From assembly GCF_940670765.1 (NCBI RefSeq), contig NZ_CALNVW010000016.1, positions 1-64,000 on the forward strand: DNA of 64,000 bases, written 5' to 3'. The stretch's first letter is position 1. Every line of letters starts with the position of its first letter. This stretch comes from Streptomyces sp. A 4/2 (GTDB taxonomy: Bacteria; Actinomycetota; Actinomycetes; Streptomycetales; Streptomycetaceae). The position numbers and the translations under genes were made by a program. Below the pieces are notes generated by a model. That model worked only from the letters and a program-made list of their open reading frames with translations. It was not told the DNA's origin and ran no database searches. Below, in pieces: positions 14,508 through 23,465 of the stretch.

Positions 14508-17375
14508 TCAGCTCCGTACGGTGAAGCCGTCGACGATCATGTACTGGCCGCTCTTCATCACGCCCGTGAGGGTGTGCACGCCCGGGGAGAGCCCGCTGAC
14601 CGAGTAGAGCGTCTTCTGGTACTCGCGCGTATCGCTGGTGGCGTCGACGGTCTTCCGGAAGACCCCGTCGACGGAGATGTCGATGGTCCCCTCGTCCGCG
14701 TTGAGCTCGGTGAGGAGGTCCGCTCCGGTCCCGTTGAAGGTGAAGGAGAAGGAATCGCCCACGGTGGTGGTCGCGTCGATGTCGTCCTGGAAGGAGTTCA
14801 GGCCGCCCGCCCGTGCGCCTCTCCATCCCCAGCCGGCCCCCGTGTAGGTGACACCGGCTGTGTTGTTGTACTGCTGGGCGCCGGTGGGCTTGACGAAGGT
14901 GACGGTGGTCGCGGACTGGGCGCGCCAGATCAGCGCGGTGACGGTGCTGCCGGGGGCGAGCCGGTTGTAGACCGTCCAGAAGCTGTCGCGGTCCGTCACC
15001 GCGGTCCCGTTCACCTCCCGGATCACGTCGAGGGGCCGCAGTCCCTGCCCGTAGGCGTACGAGGTGGAGGGCACGGCCTGCAGGTAGAGACCGTCGAAGT
15101 CGCCGAGCCCGACGGCGGACTGGGTGGCCTTGTCGTAGACCTGCCGGACGGTGGCTCCCATGAGCGGTTCGGGCTGCGTCTGGATCACGGTGTCGGGTAC
15201 GGGAGCGGCCGGCCAGGTGACCGCGGGAGGTGTCGCCTCTCCGGCGGTTCCGGTGCCGAACCGGTCCATGGGGAAGTTGACGAAGCCGAGGGCCACCGCG
15301 GGAGAGCCGGACGCGAGGGTGTAGTCCGTCATCCCGGGAGAGTCCCAGGGGGATCCGTGGGTGAACTGCGGGTCCGCGGTGACGGAATGGGCGTCCAGCT
15401 TGGCGGCGCTCCACACGTCGGGCAGTGCGACCGGCCGGTCGTTGTCCCAGAACAGGTTCTTGTCCACGGTGTACTTCGCGGCGGCCGGATCGCTCCCGGT
15501 GAGCGAGTAGGGCGAGCCGGTCAGGATGACGTTCCTGGTGAGGGAGTCGTCGTTGTCGCGGTGCGAGATCTGCTCGTAGACCGATCCGTTGACCAGGATG
15601 TTGTTGCTGACCGTCCGGCGGAAACCGTCACGCAGTTTGATGCCGGCGTTGAGCAGGAGGTTGTTCTTCACGATGTAGTTGCTGGAGCCGTCGTCCAGGT
15701 CGATGGCCCATTCGCTGTTGTGCCAGATGCGGTTGTTGCTGATGGTGATCGGCTGGACGACATCGAGCAGTGCATAGCTCTTCTGCAGGGCGTCCGACTC
15801 CGCGCTGGGGTTGATGCTCGGACCGGCGATGGGCCAGTACCTGTCCCGGCCCCAGGCGTTGATCGGCCCGTGGTCCGAGGTCTCCTTCACGCAGTCGAAG
15901 ATGTCGTTGTACTGGATCCGGTGGCCGCCCCAGGTGCCGTCGTTGATGTTGACGCCCGACCGGGGACTGCCGTGAATGGTGTTGTGGGCGACCGTGACCC
16001 GGCTGCTCATCGAGATGTTGACGCCGGCGCTCTGCTTCTCGAAGCGGCCCATGTCGGCCATGCTGTTGTAGCTGACAGTGATGTCGCGGGGGTAGTCCTC
16101 GGTTCTCGGACCGGGGGTCAGGTCGGTGGGCGGATCGACCATGTGCGCCCAGGTCGAGGGATTGCGCACCGCCTCGGTGGAGCCGACTACCTGGACGTCG
16201 CTGGCGCCGGAGCCGGTGAAGCGGTTCCTGGTGATGACATCGCCCTTGTTGTACCCGTCGACGAAGACGCCGTTGCCGCCGACCTGGGCGAAGGCGGAGC
16301 GGGAGACGGTGATGTTCCTGGCGTTCTTGAGGTGGACGGCGCCGGCCCGCGCTATGGCCCAGTCGCCGAGTTGCAGCGGCTCGTAGGGGGTGTCGAACAG
16401 TGTCCGGTGTGTCTCGGTGTAGGTGAAGCCGTCGAACGTGAGGTCGTGCACCGGCTTCGCGGCGGACGAGCCTTCGACGCGGACGAGTTCGTCCAGTTCC
16501 GCCGTTTCCACGGTGGCCGACGAGAGATCGGTCCCGGCCGGGGGTATCACGTACAGCTTCCCGGCAGCCTTGTCGTAGAACCACTCGCCGGGCGCGTCGA
16601 GTTCCTCGAAGATGCCTTCCGCCACGACGTGGTTGGTGTCCACGTCGCCACCGCGGTTGTTGTCGCCGACCCACTTGGTCTGCAGGGCGGAGTTGCTGCG
16701 CCCGGTGATCGTGTAGTCGTTGCCGCCCCAGTCGGACGAGTGCAGTCCGCGGATGTCACCGGTGGTGGGGTTCTTCCAGGCCGCGGAGCGTGCGTTCAGG
16801 GTGGCCATGGTGGTGGAGCCGCCCAGCACCGCGGTGTTGGGGTCGAAGTTCGGGAACCGGGCGAGCACCTGCTGGGTTCCGCCCACGAACAGCCCGTCGA
16901 TCTTCAGGCCGGCGCCGACCTTCGCGACCTGGACCGCGGAGTTGTGCGGGTCGGCCGACCATGCGGCCGTCACCCGGCGCCCTCCGCTCAGTACGGCCTT
17001 CTCGCCCGGGTAGGAGGAGTACGTCACGGGGGCGGACGCCGTGCCGGAGTCCGCTTCGTCGAACGTCAGCGTGCCGGCGAGGTGGTAGGTGCCGCCGCGG
17101 ACCCATACGTGGACCGCTCGGCCCTTCCTGGTTGCCTTCCGTGCGGCGGTCCGGGCAGCCGCCAGGGTCCGGAACGGCTTGTGCAGGGACCCGGAGTTGT
17201 GGTCGTTGCCGCTGGTAGACACGTAGAGGCTGGTCCCTGACGGCCCGTGGGCCGCCCACGCGTCGGTCGCGGTGAGCGCGGGGGCGCCCAGCGCCACGGC
17301 CGCGAGTACCGCCACTGCGGCAAGCCGCTTCGGGGCGGCTCTGCCTCCTGGTCTGCGAGTTGAGCTGCGGTGCAC
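14508..17375 (-). CDS. Secreted parallel beta-helix protein with PDZ and CBM-like domains
   Basis: The product has 955 residues with a signal peptide (RLAAVAVLAAVALGAPALTA...). A right-handed beta-helix opens with the sequence LYVSTSGNDHNSGSLHKPFR, the usual entry of pectate-lyase-like and pertactin-like folds. PbH1 repeats follow, such as NARNITVSRSAFAQVGGNGV, SRVTVAHNTIHGSPRSGVN and ITISNNRIWHNSEWAID. Residues about 737-830 form a PDZ-like domain (LYLQAVPSTSYAYGQGLRP, LDVIREVNGTAVTDRDSFW). The last 115 residues look like a galactose-binding-type module (DDIDATTTVGDSFSFTFNGT). It probably depolymerises an acidic polysaccharide outside the cell, but family and substrate are open. The GTG at 17375 follows AGGGAG by eight bases. 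The promoter carries a GATCTATTGACA element. Confidence 0.8.
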   Translation of the reverse strand: MHRSSTRRPGGRAAPKRLAAVAVLAAVALGAPALTATDAWAAHGPSGTSLYVSTSGNDHNSGSLHKPFRTLAAARTAARKATRKGRAVHVWVRGGTYHLAGTLTFDEADSGTASAPVTYSSYPGEKAVLSGGRRVTAAWSADPHNSAVQVAKVGAGLKIDGLFVGGTQQVLARFPNFDPNTAVLGGSTTMATLNARSAAWKNPTTGDIRGLHSSDWGGNDYTITGRSNSALQTKWVGDNNRGGDVDTNHVVAEGIFEELDAPGEWFYDKAAGKLYVIPPAGTDLSSATVETAELDELVRVEGSSAAKPVHDLTFDGFTYTETHRTLFDTPYEPLQLGDWAIARAGAVHLKNARNITVSRSAFAQVGGNGVFVDGYNKGDVITRNRFTGSGASDVQVVGSTEAVRNPSTWAHMVDPPTDLTPGPRTEDYPRDITVSYNSMADMGRFEKQSAGVNISMSSRVTVAHNTIHGSPRSGVNINDGTWGGHRIQYNDIFDCVKETSDHGPINAWGRDRYWPIAGPSINPSAESDALQKSYALLDVVQPITISNNRIWHNSEWAIDLDDGSSNYIVKNNLLLNAGIKLRDGFRRTVSNNILVNGSVYEQISHRDNDDSLTRNVILTGSPYSLTGSDPAAAKYTVDKNLFWDNDRPVALPDVWSAAKLDAHSVTADPQFTHGSPWDSPGMTDYTLASGSPAVALGFVNFPMDRFGTGTAGEATPPAVTWPAAPVPDTVIQTQPEPLMGATVRQVYDKATQSAVGLGDFDGLYLQAVPSTSYAYGQGLRPLDVIREVNGTAVTDRDSFWTVYNRLAPGSTVTALIWRAQSATTVTFVKPTGAQQYNNTAGVTYTGAGWGWRGARAGGLNSFQDDIDATTTVGDSFSFTFNGTGADLLTELNADEGTIDISVDGVFRKTVDATSDTREYQKTLYSVSGLSPGVHTLTGVMKSGQYMIVDGFTVRS

Positions 17376-17462
17376 GTCTGACACTCCCTGACGAGGTAGG
17401 CCGAACTCCGCGTCGCCGTACGGACGCGATGGTGCGGAACTCTGCTCTCCGTCGCCATTGAG

Positions 17463-17478
17463 TGTCAATAGATCCGAC
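17463..17478 (-). promoter_or_regulatory. GATCTATTGACA promoter element of the beta-helix gene
   Basis: On the minus strand this reads GTCGGATCTATTGACA. The TTGACA (17463-17468) is a perfect -35 hexamer, with a weak -10 candidate CAGAGT 18 bp downstream. The GGATCTATTG part recurs upstream of the gene starting at 32298, and GATCTAT upstream of the one at 29218, suggesting an activator or repressor site overlapping -35. Confidence 0.5.
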
Positions 17479-17572
17479 GTTGCATGCGGGATATCGCCCC
17501 AAATCCAAGACGATCACGGCAATGCCCGGCAAGTGCTCCGATGACTACCGTCAGGGATACGTCGCCGCTGCT

Positions 17573-19171
17573 CTACTCGTGCTTCGTACCGTTGTGCCGG
17601 GCCCATGGGTGCCGCAGGTGGATCCAGACGTCCCGGGCCCGCCGTCCGGCCTCGGTGCGGCTGGCCGCGACGAGCGAGCGCGCCTGGTCGACGCTCTCCA
17701 CCATGGGGCCGGATCCCAGCAGCGGCTTGCCCGCCGTCTCGTGCAGGAAGTAGGTGGAGACGAGTCCGACGACGCCCGCGACCATCAAGTAGTAAGCAGG
17801 GACCATGTCGTTCCCGGTCGCCTCCACCAGCGCCGAGGCGACCAGGGGCGTCGTACCGCCGAAGAGGGAGACCGATACGTTGAACGAGATCGACAGGGCC
17901 CCGTAGCGCAGCCGGGTCGGGAAGAGCGCGGGGAGCGTGGACGCCGAGGTACCGGCGAAGCACACCAGCAGCAGCCCCAGGATGAGGCAGCCGAACGCGG
18001 GCAGCAGAATGCCGCCCTCGCGGATCAGGAGCATCGCCGGGAACGCCAGGACGATCAGTGCGATGCTGCCCGCCATGAAGACGGGCCGGCGCCCCCAGCG
18101 GTCGGAGGTACGGCCCACGGTGGTGATGGTGAGCACCACCACGATCATGGTGCCGAGCACCAGCAGCTGGGCGGTGAGGGCGTCCTGACCTAGCGTCTCC
18201 GTCATGAAGGTCGGCAGGTACGAGGTCACCATGTAGTTGGTGACGTTGTAGAGCAGGACCAGCCCCATGCAGACGAGTACCGCCTGCCAGTGCTGGGTGA
18301 AGATCTCCTTCAGCCGCCCCTTGCCGGACTGCCGGGCCACCTCCACGGGGTCCTCGTCGCCCTCCGGGTGGGGTTCGCGCGCGTACTGGGCGGCGTTCTC
18401 CTCCGCCTGCTGCTTGAAGGCCGGGGTCTCCTCCAGCCGCAGCCGCATGTACAGGCCGATCAGCCCGAGTGGTCCGGCGATCAGGAAGGGCAGCCGCCAG
18501 CCCCAGTGCACCATCCCGTCGTGGCCGAGGGCGGCGGTGAGTACCGTGACGATGCCGGAGCCGAGCGAGTAGCCGACGAACGTGCCGAAGTCCAGCCAAC
18601 TGCCCAGGAATCCGCGCCTCTTGTCCGGTGAGTACTCGGCGATGTAGGTGGTGGCGCCTGCGTATTCACCGCCCGTGGAGAAACCCTGGACGAGCCGGCA
18701 GACGAGCAGCAGGATCGGTGCGGTGAACCCGATCGAGTCGTAACTCGGCAGGAAGGCGACGGCGAACGTGCTGATCGCCATCATGATCATGGTGGCGGCG
18801 AGTACCCGTTTGCGGCCGATCCGGTCGCCGAGCGGACCGAACACCAAACCGCCCAGGGGCCGGACGAGGAAGGCCGCGGCGAAGGTCGCGAAGGTGGAGA
18901 CCACCTGGGTCCCCGGCGAGCTCGACGGGAAGAACACTTCGCCCAGGATGCCCGCCAGATAGGCGTACACCCCGAAGTCGAACCACTCCATCATGTTGCC
19001 GAGCGCGGACGCCGACACGGCCCGGCGCACCTCAGGCTTGTCGGTGACCGTCACGTCCCCGGCGCTCAGCGACCTCTTGCGCCGCCGCAGCAGGATGCGA
19101 AGCAGCCGGTCGTTCGCGGAGCCGGCTCGACCGGCCGGGCGTGTGCCTCGTCGGGGGCGTCCCGTGCTCAT
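17573..19171 (-). CDS. MFS transporter, metabolite:H+ symporter (proline/betaine type)
   Basis: The product is a 12-helix major-facilitator protein of 532 residues, of the MHS subgroup that includes ProP and KgtP. After a basic N-terminal tail it has SALGNMMEWFDFGVYAYLA, the subgroup's first-helix signature. LGGLVFGPLGDRIGRKRVL gives the MFS loop 2-3 motif, and LVQGFSTGGEYAGATTYIAE the helix-5 signature. A charged cytoplasmic loop rich in Glu and Lys (about 265-300) splits the halves. It probably carries a zwitterionic or dicarboxylate solute with protons across the cell membrane. ProP-like osmolyte uptake is possible, given the betaine operon elsewhere in the window, but specificity cannot be read from motifs. 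No operon partner is tightly linked; the serine hydrolase lies 126 bp upstream on the same strand. Confidence 0.88.
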   Translation of the reverse strand: MSTGRPRRGTRPAGRAGSANDRLLRILLRRRKRSLSAGDVTVTDKPEVRRAVSASALGNMMEWFDFGVYAYLAGILGEVFFPSSSPGTQVVSTFATFAAAFLVRPLGGLVFGPLGDRIGRKRVLAATMIMMAISTFAVAFLPSYDSIGFTAPILLLVCRLVQGFSTGGEYAGATTYIAEYSPDKRRGFLGSWLDFGTFVGYSLGSGIVTVLTAALGHDGMVHWGWRLPFLIAGPLGLIGLYMRLRLEETPAFKQQAEENAAQYAREPHPEGDEDPVEVARQSGKGRLKEIFTQHWQAVLVCMGLVLLYNVTNYMVTSYLPTFMTETLGQDALTAQLLVLGTMIVVVLTITTVGRTSDRWGRRPVFMAGSIALIVLAFPAMLLIREGGILLPAFGCLILGLLLVCFAGTSASTLPALFPTRLRYGALSISFNVSVSLFGGTTPLVASALVEATGNDMVPAYYLMVAGVVGLVSTYFLHETAGKPLLGSGPMVESVDQARSLVAASRTEAGRRARDVWIHLRHPWARHNGTKHE

Positions 19172-19297
19172 GTGATCCCGTCCGTCGGGCGGCTTCGCCG
19201 CGTTCGTCCTCGCTCCGGTCCCCCTCCGACCAGTTTCAGCGGAGAACCGCGGGAATCCGCGCGGCGGCGCGCCTTCGGGTACGACTGAACTGCGGGA

Positions 19298-20191
19298 TCA
19301 GCGGTTCGCTGTCGCGGACGCTCCGTTCAGGTCCTGGTGGATGACGCGGGATGCCGCCTCGATGGTGCCGACGCCGTACTTCATGGTCTTGTTGCCGCTC
19401 GACAGCACGGCCATGCCGTAGTCGTGGCCGCTCCCGGTGAATGCGCCGACGCTGTGGACCCGCCATGCGTCGTCGGTCGTCCGCGACAGCCAGCCGTTCT
19501 TGACGTGGGCCGTGGCCGAGGCGGGAGATCCCGCGGGGACGCCCCAGCGCTGGTCGGCGGCGACATGGCTCATCAGCCCGAGGGCGTAGTTGCGTGCCGA
19601 CGTGTCGAGCACCGCGTTCTCCGTGGTCAGCAGCCGCATCAGGGTGACCTGGTCGGCGGCGGTGATCTGGGTGAGGCCCCACGATCCGCCCGCGCCCGGG
19701 ACCGTGTCCCGCATCTTGGCCAGGTCCAGGAAGTGCTGGATGCCCTTCGGCCCGATCTGGCGCCACAGGGCGGAGGTCGAGTCGTTGTCCGACTTGGTGA
19801 TCATCGCGGTGGTCAGTTTCACCTCGCGCGGTGTGAGATCGCGGTGCGCCTCCCCGGCCTGCCGCAGCAGCGCGCCGAGCACCGTGACCTTCACCACACT
19901 GGCCGAGTCGAAATGCGTGTCCGCCCTGAGCTCACAGCTGGTGCCGGTGCTCCGGTCATAGACGGCCAGCGCCGATGCGCCTTGGCGTCCCTTGAGCGCG
20001 TGGGCGATGTCACGCGACAGTTCGGGGGCCAGACCCGGCACCTTCGAGGTGCATACGACCGGCGAGCCCCCCGCGGAGGCGCTCGCGGCAGGGGCCGGGG
20101 CCGCGGCGGTGAGCGCGGTGAGCACAGTCCCGGCGGCCAGGGAAGCGGCCAGTCCGCGCCGTGCGCAGCGCGATATACGTGATCGGTGCAT
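19298..20191 (-). CDS. Secreted serine hydrolase, class A beta-lactamase fold
   Basis: This is an exported protein of 297 residues. A basic signal peptide (RRGLAASLAAGTVLTALTAA) is followed by a penicillin-binding/class A beta-lactamase fold. S98-VV-K101 is the SxxK active site and S134-D-N136 the SDN motif. Near the C-terminus the KTG triad appears as KNG in TAHVKNGW. The omega-loop Glu that deacylates beta-lactams in true class A enzymes is not evident; the corresponding region reads VPGAGGSWGLTQITAADQ. It is therefore more likely a wall or peptide hydrolase than a resistance enzyme. The start at 20191 is chosen because the signal peptide follows immediately; an AGGAC lies upstream. Confidence 0.8.
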   Translation of the reverse strand: MHRSRISRCARRGLAASLAAGTVLTALTAAAPAPAASASAGGSPVVCTSKVPGLAPELSRDIAHALKGRQGASALAVYDRSTGTSCELRADTHFDSASVVKVTVLGALLRQAGEAHRDLTPREVKLTTAMITKSDNDSTSALWRQIGPKGIQHFLDLAKMRDTVPGAGGSWGLTQITAADQVTLMRLLTTENAVLDTSARNYALGLMSHVAADQRWGVPAGSPASATAHVKNGWLSRTTDDAWRVHSVGAFTGSGHDYGMAVLSSGNKTMKYGVGTIEAASRVIHQDLNGASATANR

Positions 20192-20527
20192 GAGCGTGTG
20201 TCCTGTCCCGCTGTGGGTCGGGGGCCGTACGGCCGGACCTCGCACGGCCGGCTGGAGCGCCGGTCTGCCGCTGTCCTGCCGGAGTCACGCCCGGCAAGGG
20301 GGCCGAACGGGCCGTCCGGCGTCGCGGGGCCCGTGGAGGAGGTCGCCGATCCGGGAGGCCGATCCGCCGTGCAGCTCGGCTCGGGTCCCGTTCATGGGTC
20401 AGGACAACCGTACGGGCAGCCCGGACGGACACAGCGAGAAATTCGGGCTATTTGTCCGAAATGAGAAGTATGTCGCTACGTGATGTTCATCAACCCGCGC
20501 GGCCGTCGGGTCGGCGGGTGCACCCGG
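20192..20527. other. Intergenic region without a supported gene
   Basis: About 335 bp lie between the serine hydrolase start and the terminator of the next gene. I see no credible coding sequence. The stretch 20430-20475 is AT-richer and is a candidate promoter region for the serine hydrolase, without a clear consensus. Confidence 0.5.
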
Positions 20528-20567
20528 GCCTCCGGCGCTGTCCGCGCAGGGGAACAGCGCCGGAGGC
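20528..20567 (-). terminator. Terminator of the LLM oxidoreductase gene
   Basis: A 14-bp perfect stem, GCCTCCGGCGCTGT (20528-20541) with ACAGCGCCGGAGGC (20554-20567), and a 12-base loop starts 10 bp past the stop codon at 20577. There is no T-run, as is usual in Streptomyces. Confidence 0.8.
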
Positions 20568-20576
20568 GTGGCGGGC

Positions 20577-21488
20577 TCAGCGGATGGTTCCCGTTGCCGG
20601 GTCCAGGACCTTCTCCGTGAGGAGTTCCAGGAGGCGGCGGTCGTCGGCCGCCGTACCGCGCAGGCCGGGCGAGTCCGGGTTGGTGTCGAGAAGCAGGTGG
20701 GTGGCGCCCAGCTCGGCGAGGGCGGTGAGGTCCTCGCGGATCTGGTCGACCGTGCCGTGCCCGACCGGGTGCTCCCCGTCGAGCCGCGCCTCGGTGATCC
20801 GCACCTGGAGCCGGGGTACGAGCGCGGGCGTCGGCCGCTCCGCGCGTTCCGCCTGCTCCGCGAGAACCGGGAGCGCCGCGCGCATCGCGGACAGGGTCGC
20901 CAGATAGGGGTGCCAGCCCTCGCCGAGCCGGGCGGCACGCCTGAGCGCCGTCGCCGAGTTGCCGCCTACCCAGACCGGCAGCCGCGGCGCGGTCGCGGGG
21001 GCCGGAGCGGTGCACACCCCCTCGTACGAGACGTACTCGCCCCGGAAGGTGGTGGGGTCTTCGGACCAGGCGGCGCGGATCGCGGTCAGGTACTCGTCCG
21101 TGATGCGGCCCCGCTCGGCGAACGGCACGCCCAGAGCGGCGTATTCGGCCCGCGACCAGCCGACGCCCGCGCCGAGGATGAACCCGTCGGCGTTCAGGCA
21201 GTCGATGTTGGCGGCCAGCCGGGCGGTGTGCAGCGGGTGCCGGTAGGGGATCACGGTCACCGTGGTCCCGAGTGTGAGTCCGGGCACCCGTCCCGCGATG
21301 TGGGACGCGAGCACGAACTGGTCGTAGAACGGGGCCGGGTACGCCTCTTGCACATCGGCGGTCACTGCGACGTGGTCGGAGATCATCGCGAACGAATATC
21401 CCAATTCCCTTGCGTACACTGCCTGTTGCAGGAGTGTGGCAGGTACGGTGCCGGGGCCGAAGTTGAGAATGTTCACGCCGAATTTCAT
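20577..21488 (-). CDS. LLM-class F420-dependent oxidoreductase
   Basis: This predicted protein has 303 residues of the luciferase-like superfamily. It begins MKFGVNILNFGPGTVPATLL, then ELGYSFAMISDHV with the conserved His of the barrel. LTLGTTVTVIPYRHPLHTAR, LNADGFILGAGVGWSRAEY and APRLPVWVGGNSATALRRAA are the F420/FMN phosphate-binding and TIGR-type segments of actinobacterial F420-dependent members. F420 rather than FMN is inferred from this likeness. It is soluble and cytoplasmic. It shares only moderate similarity with the LLM protein at 2111-2980, so the two are not a recent duplication. The gene ends in a strong hairpin and lies 113 bp downstream of the GH35 gene, probably outside that operon. 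Confidence 0.85.
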   Translation of the reverse strand: MKFGVNILNFGPGTVPATLLQQAVYARELGYSFAMISDHVAVTADVQEAYPAPFYDQFVLASHIAGRVPGLTLGTTVTVIPYRHPLHTARLAANIDCLNADGFILGAGVGWSRAEYAALGVPFAERGRITDEYLTAIRAAWSEDPTTFRGEYVSYEGVCTAPAPATAPRLPVWVGGNSATALRRAARLGEGWHPYLATLSAMRAALPVLAEQAERAERPTPALVPRLQVRITEARLDGEHPVGHGTVDQIREDLTALAELGATHLLLDTNPDSPGLRGTAADDRRLLELLTEKVLDPATGTIR

Positions 21489-21601
21489 CCGCAGAGCCTA
21501 ACAACCCGGTCTGCGCCCTCGCGGTCTCGCCTGATCCGACAGTCCCGCATGGCCCCGGCCCGTGGAGGGAACGGACCGGTGCCGGTGGGACGGTCGGCGG
21601 T

Positions 21602-23371
21602 TCAGCCCTGGAGGCCCAGATCTGCCGTGTCGAGGATCTCGATCCGCTCGCCCGGCCGGTGCAGTTCGAGGATCACGAGCTCGTTGCGGCCGGCCCGCCA
21701 CACCGGCGCGGGGGCGTAGAGCGTGCGCTGGGGGCCGCGGTCCCAATAGCGGCCCAGGGCGAAGCCGTTGAGCCAGACCTGGCCCTTGGTCCAGCCCGGC
21801 AGGGCGAGGAAACCATCGGCCGGAGCCGGGATCTCCACCTCTGCCCGGTGGAAGGCCGGGCCTTCGACGGCTTCGGGTGCCCCGAACCGCAGGGCGCTCG
21901 GATCGGTCAGCGGGAGAGGGCGGATCTCCCAACCGGACTGGTACTGGGTGTCGATCCGGACCCCGCCGCTGATGCCCTTGCGATCCTCCAGCCAGGGGCC
22001 GTAGTTGACCCGCCCCATGTTCTCCACCAGCAGGTCGAGCTGGGCTCCGGTCCCGGGAACGCTGATCGCCAGCGCGTCCAGTGGCCCGTCACGCTCCAGG
22101 AGACCGATCGGCTCTCCGTCCAGGAACACCTGGGCCCGGTCGGCCAGGCCGTGCACGCGCAGGGTCGATTCGGGGAACGGCCCGCGCAGTCGGGTGCGGT
22201 AGTGGATCAGGCCGAGTGACTGGCCCAGCGCCTCCATCGGCTCGGGCGAGAGCCGGTGGTGCGGGGTGGACAGCTCGTCCAGGCAGTTCAGCAGCGCCAC
22301 CGTCCCGCTCGGGCCGACCGTCTGCGGGGCAAGCCGGGCCGGCTGCGCGGGCGCCTCGTGCCCGATCGGGCCGCGGTACCGCTCGATGACCTCGCGGAAG
22401 ACGTGGAACTTCTCGGTCAGCTCCCCCGCCTCCCCGACCGGAGCGTCGTAGTCGTAGCTCGTGCAGGTGGACCGGTAGTCGGATTCGTCGCGGTTGGCGC
22501 CGTTCCACCAGCCGAAGTTGGTGCCGCCGTGGCCCATGTAGAGGTTGACCGAGGCGCCCCGGGACAGCATCCGGTCCAGTTCCGCGCCGGCCTCGCGCGG
22601 GTCGCGGACGTGGTGGTGCTCGCCCCAGTGGTCGAACCACCCGTGCCAGTACTCGGAGCACATCAGCGGGCCGGCCGGCTGGTGGCGGCGCAGGGTGTCG
22701 AGCGCCTCCTCCGGCTGCGAGCCGAACGTCGCGGTGGCCAAGGTACCGGGCAGGATGCCACCGCGCAGCACTCCATCGGTGGGACCGTCGGCCGTGAACA
22801 GCAGGCAGTCCACACCGCGTTGGCGCAAGCCCTGCCGCAGGTGGTCGAGGTAGGCGGTGTCGGTGCCGTAACTGCCGTACTCGTTCTCGATCTGGACGGC
22901 GACCACTCGCCCACCCCGGCCGGCGAGGAGCGGGCGCAGAACGGGGACCAGCTGGTCGAACCAGGCGTCCACGGCGGCCAGATAGCGCGGGTCGCTGCGG
23001 CGCAGGCGCAGCGTGGGATCGGCGAGGAGCCAGGCCGGCAGGCCGCCGAACTCCCACTCGGCGCAGATGTAGGGGCCGGGCCGCACGATCACGTCCAGGT
23101 CGAGGTGTGCGGCGGTGCGGATGAAGCGGGTGATGTCGGCCTGACCGGAGAAGTCGGTCCGGTCGGGGGTCGGCTGGTGCAGGTTCCAGGCGATGTAGGT
23201 CTCGATGGTGTTGACGCCCATGGCGCGCAGTCGGCGCAGCCGGTCCTCCCACAGCTCGGGGTGGACCCGGAAGTAGTGGATGGCGGCGGAGATGATCTGG
23301 TGGGGGCGGCCACCGCGCAGGAACCCGTGGTCGGTCGTGGTCAGTTCGGCGTCAGGGCGAAGACGGGCCAC
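21602..23371 (-). CDS. Intracellular GH35 beta-galactosidase
   Basis: The product has 589 residues, with no signal peptide, and a GH35 barrel. The sequence has GFLRGGRPHQIISAAIHYFR near the N-terminus, TIETYIAWNLHQP, and RPGPYICAEWEFGGLPAWL, the GH35 signature. VAVQIENEYGSYG contains the acid/base E164. C-terminal jelly-roll regions follow. It removes terminal beta-linked galactose with retention. The chosen start is a GTG at 23371, behind GGGAG with a 5-base gap; upstream in-frame GTG codons lack this site. The gene is last in the operon with the ABC importer, 94 bp behind the binding-protein gene. Together with the lack of a secretion signal, this argues that imported galacto-oligosaccharides are split inside the cell. 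Confidence 0.92.
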   Translation of the reverse strand: MARLRPDAELTTTDHGFLRGGRPHQIISAAIHYFRVHPELWEDRLRRLRAMGVNTIETYIAWNLHQPTPDRTDFSGQADITRFIRTAAHLDLDVIVRPGPYICAEWEFGGLPAWLLADPTLRLRRSDPRYLAAVDAWFDQLVPVLRPLLAGRGGRVVAVQIENEYGSYGTDTAYLDHLRQGLRQRGVDCLLFTADGPTDGVLRGGILPGTLATATFGSQPEEALDTLRRHQPAGPLMCSEYWHGWFDHWGEHHHVRDPREAGAELDRMLSRGASVNLYMGHGGTNFGWWNGANRDESDYRSTCTSYDYDAPVGEAGELTEKFHVFREVIERYRGPIGHEAPAQPARLAPQTVGPSGTVALLNCLDELSTPHHRLSPEPMEALGQSLGLIHYRTRLRGPFPESTLRVHGLADRAQVFLDGEPIGLLERDGPLDALAISVPGTGAQLDLLVENMGRVNYGPWLEDRKGISGGVRIDTQYQSGWEIRPLPLTDPSALRFGAPEAVEGPAFHRAEVEIPAPADGFLALPGWTKGQVWLNGFALGRYWDRGPQRTLYAPAPVWRAGRNELVILELHRPGERIEILDTADLGLQG

Positions 23372-23465
23372 AACTACTCCCTGTGGTCGAGTGGTTTCAG
23401 GTGCTGACGGTCGTCGTGGCGGTGGGGCGGGCGACGGCCTCTGCGCCGCCTGCCCCACCGGGCCT

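Noticed and set aside
14574..17240. An 888-codon open frame on the plus strand opposite the beta-helix gene
   Set aside because: It lies wholly antisense to a gene with signal peptide and domains, has no recognisable motifs, and is the usual high-GC shadow frame.
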